Source: Candidatus Obscuribacterales bacterium (lineage in GTDB: Bacteria > Cyanobacteriota > Vampirovibrionia > Obscuribacterales > Obscuribacteraceae). Taken from it: a DNA stretch of 32,630 nt. Location of the stretch: NCBI GenBank assembly GCA_019747875.1, contig JAIEQI010000228.1:1-32630 (forward strand). The letters are read 5' to 3'. Shown in pieces: positions 29,904 through 32,630 of the stretch. Every line of letters starts with the position of its first letter. Position 1 is the stretch's first letter. The notes beneath the pieces are model-generated. The model ran no database searches. It saw only the letters and a list, made by a program, of their open reading frames with translations, and was not told the origin of the DNA. A program made the position numbers and the translations under genes.

Positions 29904-31703
29904 ATGACAACACCAACAAATGGTTTCGATGAACGGCCCTTCCTGCCGAGCGAGATCTTCAGTTACTTGGAACCGAACCCCGAACAGGGAACGAGTCCAA
30001 AGTTGCTGGGCATCGCCAAGCGCTTCCCGCAGCACTTCCGCGTTCTCGAACGCGCAGCGGGCATGGAGAACCGCTTCCTGACCATCGGTCCGGAAAGCGA
30101 CTATCCTGCCTCAGTGCTGTCGGCTCCGCGCACGCCCGACAGTGTGGTCGTTGCTAGCATGGTCAAAGAGCGGACCACAACCTGGGCCGCGATTGACTGG
30201 TTGGCATCGCTGCTTTCGAAGGCGACCGGTCGTCGCATCCAACCCGAACAGATTCGGCACTCCGGTCTCAAAGACCGCTGGGCCGAGACTGTCGCGACCG
30301 TAGCAATCTACGGCGTCAGCCTCGACGAAGTCTGTCGAGTCGCTTGGCCCTACTTCGGGCCCGGCAAGGCTGGTTTCTTTCTGAAGGACATCCGATGGCA
30401 TGATGCACGGCAGCGCCTCCACCCGGTCGCTGACGAGCGTCGCAACATCGCATGGACGGAAGTTTCGGCTCGCGTGAAAATGACGCGAGAAATTCCTGCC
30501 ACCGAGCTCTGCGCCAAGGTGTGCGAACACCTCAGCAAGGAGCTGGGACGGACCGTCAACCGGCGAGACGTGAAGATGAACGGTGCAACTCCGTCGCATC
30601 GAAACGTCTTCATCGGCGGGATGACAGTGGCCGAGATGCTCAAGGTGACCTGGCCTGCCGACCTTGGATTCACGCTGGAGGCGCCGCGGCTCGTTCGCAG
30701 CAACTTCATCACCAAGGGCGCGCATCGCCTGAACCGCTTCGAGCTGAAGATTGTGATCAAGAACCAGGACAAGGCTTCGGTCGAGTCCTACCTGCTGCCG
30801 CGGCTGGAGAAGCTGGCTCGGCGTCAGAACTACGTGCCCAACGCCATCAACATGCAGCGCCTGGCAGCGCGGCAGAAGGGGCATCTCGACGGCTATACGC
30901 TCATCACCGGAGACTATCCGGCACCGAAGGGCGTGCATGCTTTCGGGACTGCATCGGAAGCCGCACTCTACCGCTTCCTCTTCGAGACGACCGGTCGTGA
31001 AAACCCGGCGGCCGAAGAGCTTCGGCGCGACATCGAAGGGTCTTGGCTCTACGACTTCCCTGGCATGAAGCGCAAGCTGGAACGCAACGACGCGTACCGG
31101 CAGCTCAACATGTCGGTGGAGTACAAGATCGCCGAGCGCCTTGCCGACATCCAACAGTACCGGGGTGACTTCCAGGCCGTGGTTGCATCCATGTCCGAAG
31201 AGTGCTCACTCTGGATTGCTGCATGGCAGTCCTATTGGTGGAACCAGGTGCTGGGGCGCAAGCTTCCGCACTGGGTGAAGCAGATGGAGCTGGCCGAGCA
31301 AGGTCGCACCAAGTTCGACCCGTCCGAGCGGGGCATCCCCACGCTCATGGACACGGTGCAGGCACGTCAGTACTACGAGCGGCTGCCTTACTGCAAGGAA
31401 GCGCTCAACCACCTCAGGAAAGCCGACCCGTTCATTCGGGATCAATTCCTGAAGCCGTTCGGCAACAAGTCGCCTTGGCGGAACGCCTTCATCCGCGTGG
31501 ATGGGCTTTCGCACAGCGTCAACAACGAGCTGGTGGACGGTAACGAACAGACCGTCGTGAACATCAGCTTCAACCTGCCGGCCGGTGCGTACGCTACGAC
31601 CTTCCTGGGCTTCCTCTTCGAACTCGAGGAGCCGAACAAGGGTGCCAACCGCGCATCCGCAGGCGAGGCAGAAACGCCGGACCTGGAAGAAGGAACGGAG
31701 TAA
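29904..31703 (+). CDS. truD: TruD-family tRNA pseudouridine synthase, extra long
   Basis: 599 residues. The catalytic motif SGLKDRWAETV gives D124, equal to the D of GLKDRxAxT in TruD/Pus7. The N-terminal FPQHFRVLE fits the DFxVxE motif, and RRQNYVPNAINMQRLA matches the family NYFGxQRFG motif in relaxed form. The C-terminal FNLPAGAYATTFL matches LPxGxYATxxL. TruD makes pseudouridine 13 in tRNA-Glu in E. coli. E. coli TruD has about 350 residues; this is far longer, with extra sequence between the catalytic motif and the NYxxxQR region (about 140-285) and again around 360-480, nearer to archaeal/eukaryotic Pus7 in size. ATG at 29904 follows AGAGG. GC-rich codons. Confidence 0.9.
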   Translation: MTTPTNGFDERPFLPSEIFSYLEPNPEQGTSPKLLGIAKRFPQHFRVLERAAGMENRFLTIGPESDYPASVLSAPRTPDSVVVASMVKERTTTWAAIDWLASLLSKATGRRIQPEQIRHSGLKDRWAETVATVAIYGVSLDEVCRVAWPYFGPGKAGFFLKDIRWHDARQRLHPVADERRNIAWTEVSARVKMTREIPATELCAKVCEHLSKELGRTVNRRDVKMNGATPSHRNVFIGGMTVAEMLKVTWPADLGFTLEAPRLVRSNFITKGAHRLNRFELKIVIKNQDKASVESYLLPRLEKLARRQNYVPNAINMQRLAARQKGHLDGYTLITGDYPAPKGVHAFGTASEAALYRFLFETTGRENPAAEELRRDIEGSWLYDFPGMKRKLERNDAYRQLNMSVEYKIAERLADIQQYRGDFQAVVASMSEECSLWIAAWQSYWWNQVLGRKLPHWVKQMELAEQGRTKFDPSERGIPTLMDTVQARQYYERLPYCKEALNHLRKADPFIRDQFLKPFGNKSPWRNAFIRVDGLSHSVNNELVDGNEQTVVNISFNLPAGAYATTFLGFLFELEEPNKGANRASAGEAETPDLEEGTE

Positions 31704-31739
31704 CCGGATCTCAATTAAAGACGGAGTGTAAGGTCAGAG

Positions 31740-31768
31740 CCGTGTGCGGAAGTGTGCCGCAAGCACGG
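31740..31768 (+). terminator. Hairpin after truD
   Basis: CCGTGTGCGG pairs with CCGCA and CACGG, separated by a two-base bulge. It starts 37 bases past the truD stop. There is no U-run; a run of eight G follows further on (31778-31785). Confidence 0.45.
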
Positions 31769-31851
31769 ATCTGTGCGGGGGGGGTGCCAAACAACTGCAT
31801 CTCTACTGCATCATGACCTAAACAAGCCGTTTTGAAATTGTGCAAAATCGT

Positions 31852-31901
31852 ACGAGCGGGAGCAGGCCCCGGAGCAATTCGGTGGACTGTCTCCCGCTCG
31901 T
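31852..31901 (+). repeat. Leader hairpin, copy A of a two-copy family
   Basis: Perfect 11-base arms (31852-31862 and 31891-31901). The core CGGGAGCAG ... CTGTCTCCCG (31857-31865, 31887-31896) recurs at 32234-32274 with a loop of similar length but different sequence. It lies in the 307-base gap between truD and the small membrane gene at 32011; the rest of the gap holds nothing recognisable. Confidence 0.6.
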
Positions 31902-32010
31902 GCGGATCTGGTGACAGGAAGAATCGCAGTTTTTGTCTCACCCATCCCGCGAGCTGCCTTTCCCGCTAAGCAGAGCAGCCGCACCCACAAACAAAGAGCA
32001 TGAGGCTCAT

Positions 32011-32208
32011 ATGATTCTGGGAATCCTGGGACTGGCTACCATCATCCTCGCCGTCGTCCTGGCGAAACCGATGTATGTTTACTTCAACCCGCCGAAAAAG
32101 GGACCAACAATGGGACCGACTGCGGGCGAGGTTTACGGACCGGCGTTCTGGCTGGTTTTCGTCATCGGAATGCTGCTGATGCTCGCGGGTATCGGCAGCG
32201 CGGCCTAG
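32011..32208 (+). CDS. Small membrane protein (65 aa)
   Basis: 65 residues, two membrane segments (about 1-18, MILGILGLATIILAVVLA, and 42-61, FWLVFVIGMLLMLAGIG) joined by a Pro/Gly/Thr-rich loop (PPKKGPTMGPTAG). ATG at 32011 is preferred over the in-frame ATG-like start at 31933 because GAGG lies upstream and the extra 26 residues are polar and unlike the rest. Function unknown. Followed by copy B of the hairpin family and a second small membrane gene, so the two may form a functional pair. Confidence 0.72.
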   Translation: MILGILGLATIILAVVLAKPMYVYFNPPKKGPTMGPTAGEVYGPAFWLVFVIGMLLMLAGIGSAA

Positions 32209-32233
32209 CGAGATCCGTCTTGGCACCACCGGT

Positions 32234-32274
32234 CGGGAGCAGTCGAGCGAGCCCATCTCCTCGCCTGTCTCCCG
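32234..32274 (+). repeat. Leader hairpin, copy B of a two-copy family
   Basis: CGGGAGCAG (32234-32242) and CTGTCTCCCG (32265-32274), the same core as at 31857-31896, loop of 22 bases. It stands between the two small membrane genes, 43 bases before the second start codon. Confidence 0.55.
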
Positions 32275-32316
32275 TTCGGCTGCCGTTTATCTAGCTCAAT
32301 ATTGCATGAGGAATAG

Positions 32317-32499
32317 ATGTTTTTCGCGGTTATCGGAATTATTCTTTTCGTGGCGGCGCCTTTCGCTGTCGAGCCATTCTATCTGTGGCAGCGCCCCTGG
32401 GAAAAGAAGAATCCAAACAGGTCGGAAATCAATCAGCTGATATTCGTGACGATGTTCAGTGGAGCGATGTTCGTCCTTGTGGGTTACATGACTTGCTAA
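32317..32499 (+). CDS. Small membrane protein (60 aa)
   Basis: 60 residues: hydrophobic segment 2-20 (FFAVIGIILFVAAPFAVEPF), a polar loop with QRPWEKKNPNR, and a second segment about 40-58 (LIFVTMFSGAMFVLVGYM). ATG at 32317 with GAGGA upstream. Same size and layout as the gene at 32011 but no clear sequence match. Lower GC than its left neighbours. Followed by a strong terminator. Confidence 0.75.
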   Translation: MFFAVIGIILFVAAPFAVEPFYLWQRPWEKKNPNRSEINQLIFVTMFSGAMFVLVGYMTC

Positions 32500-32510
32500 T
32501 CAATTACGCA

Positions 32511-32553
32511 AGGAGAAGCAATGTTTGGTTCCAAACATTACTTCTCCTTTTTT
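32511..32553 (+). terminator. Rho-independent terminator at the right end
   Basis: 18-base arms (32511-32528 and 32531-32548, one mismatch) with a TT turn, followed by a run of T through 32553. The last 77 bases of the window after it are AT-rich and hold nothing recognisable. Confidence 0.88.
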
Positions 32554-32630
32554 GCAGCTTGGCCTATAGCAATTGCTCAGCATATGTTTGAGCTTTTGCT
32601 TTTTGGGGCACAATAACTATACAATACAGT

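Noticed and set aside
30111..31154. 347-codon minus-strand open frame
   Set aside because: Antisense to truD, which has the catalytic motif and a good start.

Overview
This is a bacterial chromosomal window of mixed composition. Nothing in it is diagnostic of a species. Several features suggest a non-photosynthetic relative of Cyanobacteria (the Vampirovibrionia/'Melainabacteria' type): a Ycf45-like R3H/P-loop ATPase overlapping a short PLP-dependent Orn/Lys/Arg decarboxylase, together with a diderm-style TctE-type sensor kinase. This placement is an inference (moderate to low certainty), and a 16S or marker-gene tree from the rest of the genome would decide it. No tRNA, rRNA, CRISPR array, transposase or integrase was recognised.

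Layout. (1) 0-6.7 kb, all minus strand: a small unknown gene, the TldD/TldE peptidase pair, a glycine-zipper membrane protein, a FolC homologue and a poly-gamma-glutamate hydrolase-family protein. (2) 7.4-10.3 kb: a zinc-ribbon membrane protein, three unknown proteins, and a 45-residue ORF whose sequence resembles the N-terminal inhibitory region of the F1-ATPase zeta subunit (DUF1476). (3) 10.9-16.4 kb: a two-component system (OmpR-type regulator plus TctE-like kinase), then a TadG-like and two TadE-like pseudopilin proteins around a divergent promoter region, and one unknown gene. (4) 16.7-19.8 kb: a three-gene plus-strand block with an HTH-like protein, a putative ribbon-helix-helix protein with a very long disordered tail, and a small hydrophilic helical protein, closed by a textbook terminator. 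(5) 20-23 kb: R3H ATPase and decarboxylase, overlapping, minus strand. (6) 23.6-27.5 kb, minus strand: a GH25 muramidase, a YihX-like HAD phosphatase and an M4-like metallopeptidase. (7) 28.2-32.6 kb, plus strand: an unknown protein, a second HAD protein, an unusually long TruD pseudouridine synthase and two small membrane proteins.

Two gene styles alternate. One set (tldDE, 8.1-10.3 kb, GH25/HAD/M4, 28-32 kb) has visibly GC-rich third codon positions, strong Shine-Dalgarno sequences, long structured 5' leaders and a strong hairpin after nearly every gene, so these genes look like single-gene transcription units. The other set (folC, the two-component system, Tad genes, the 16.7-19.8 kb block, R3H/decarboxylase) has lower GC, shorter spacers and more overlaps.

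Functional themes are hydrolysis of polymers and peptides (TldD/E, PghP-like, GH25, M4-like), surface appendage parts under possible two-component control, and many small unknown proteins. The hydrolases carry no recognisable N-terminal signal peptide, which is unexpected for a lysozyme and a thermolysin-like enzyme. The strongest candidates for something undescribed are the zeta-like microprotein, the 16.7-19.8 kb DNA-binding/disordered block, and the hairpin pair that precedes the two small membrane proteins at the right end.
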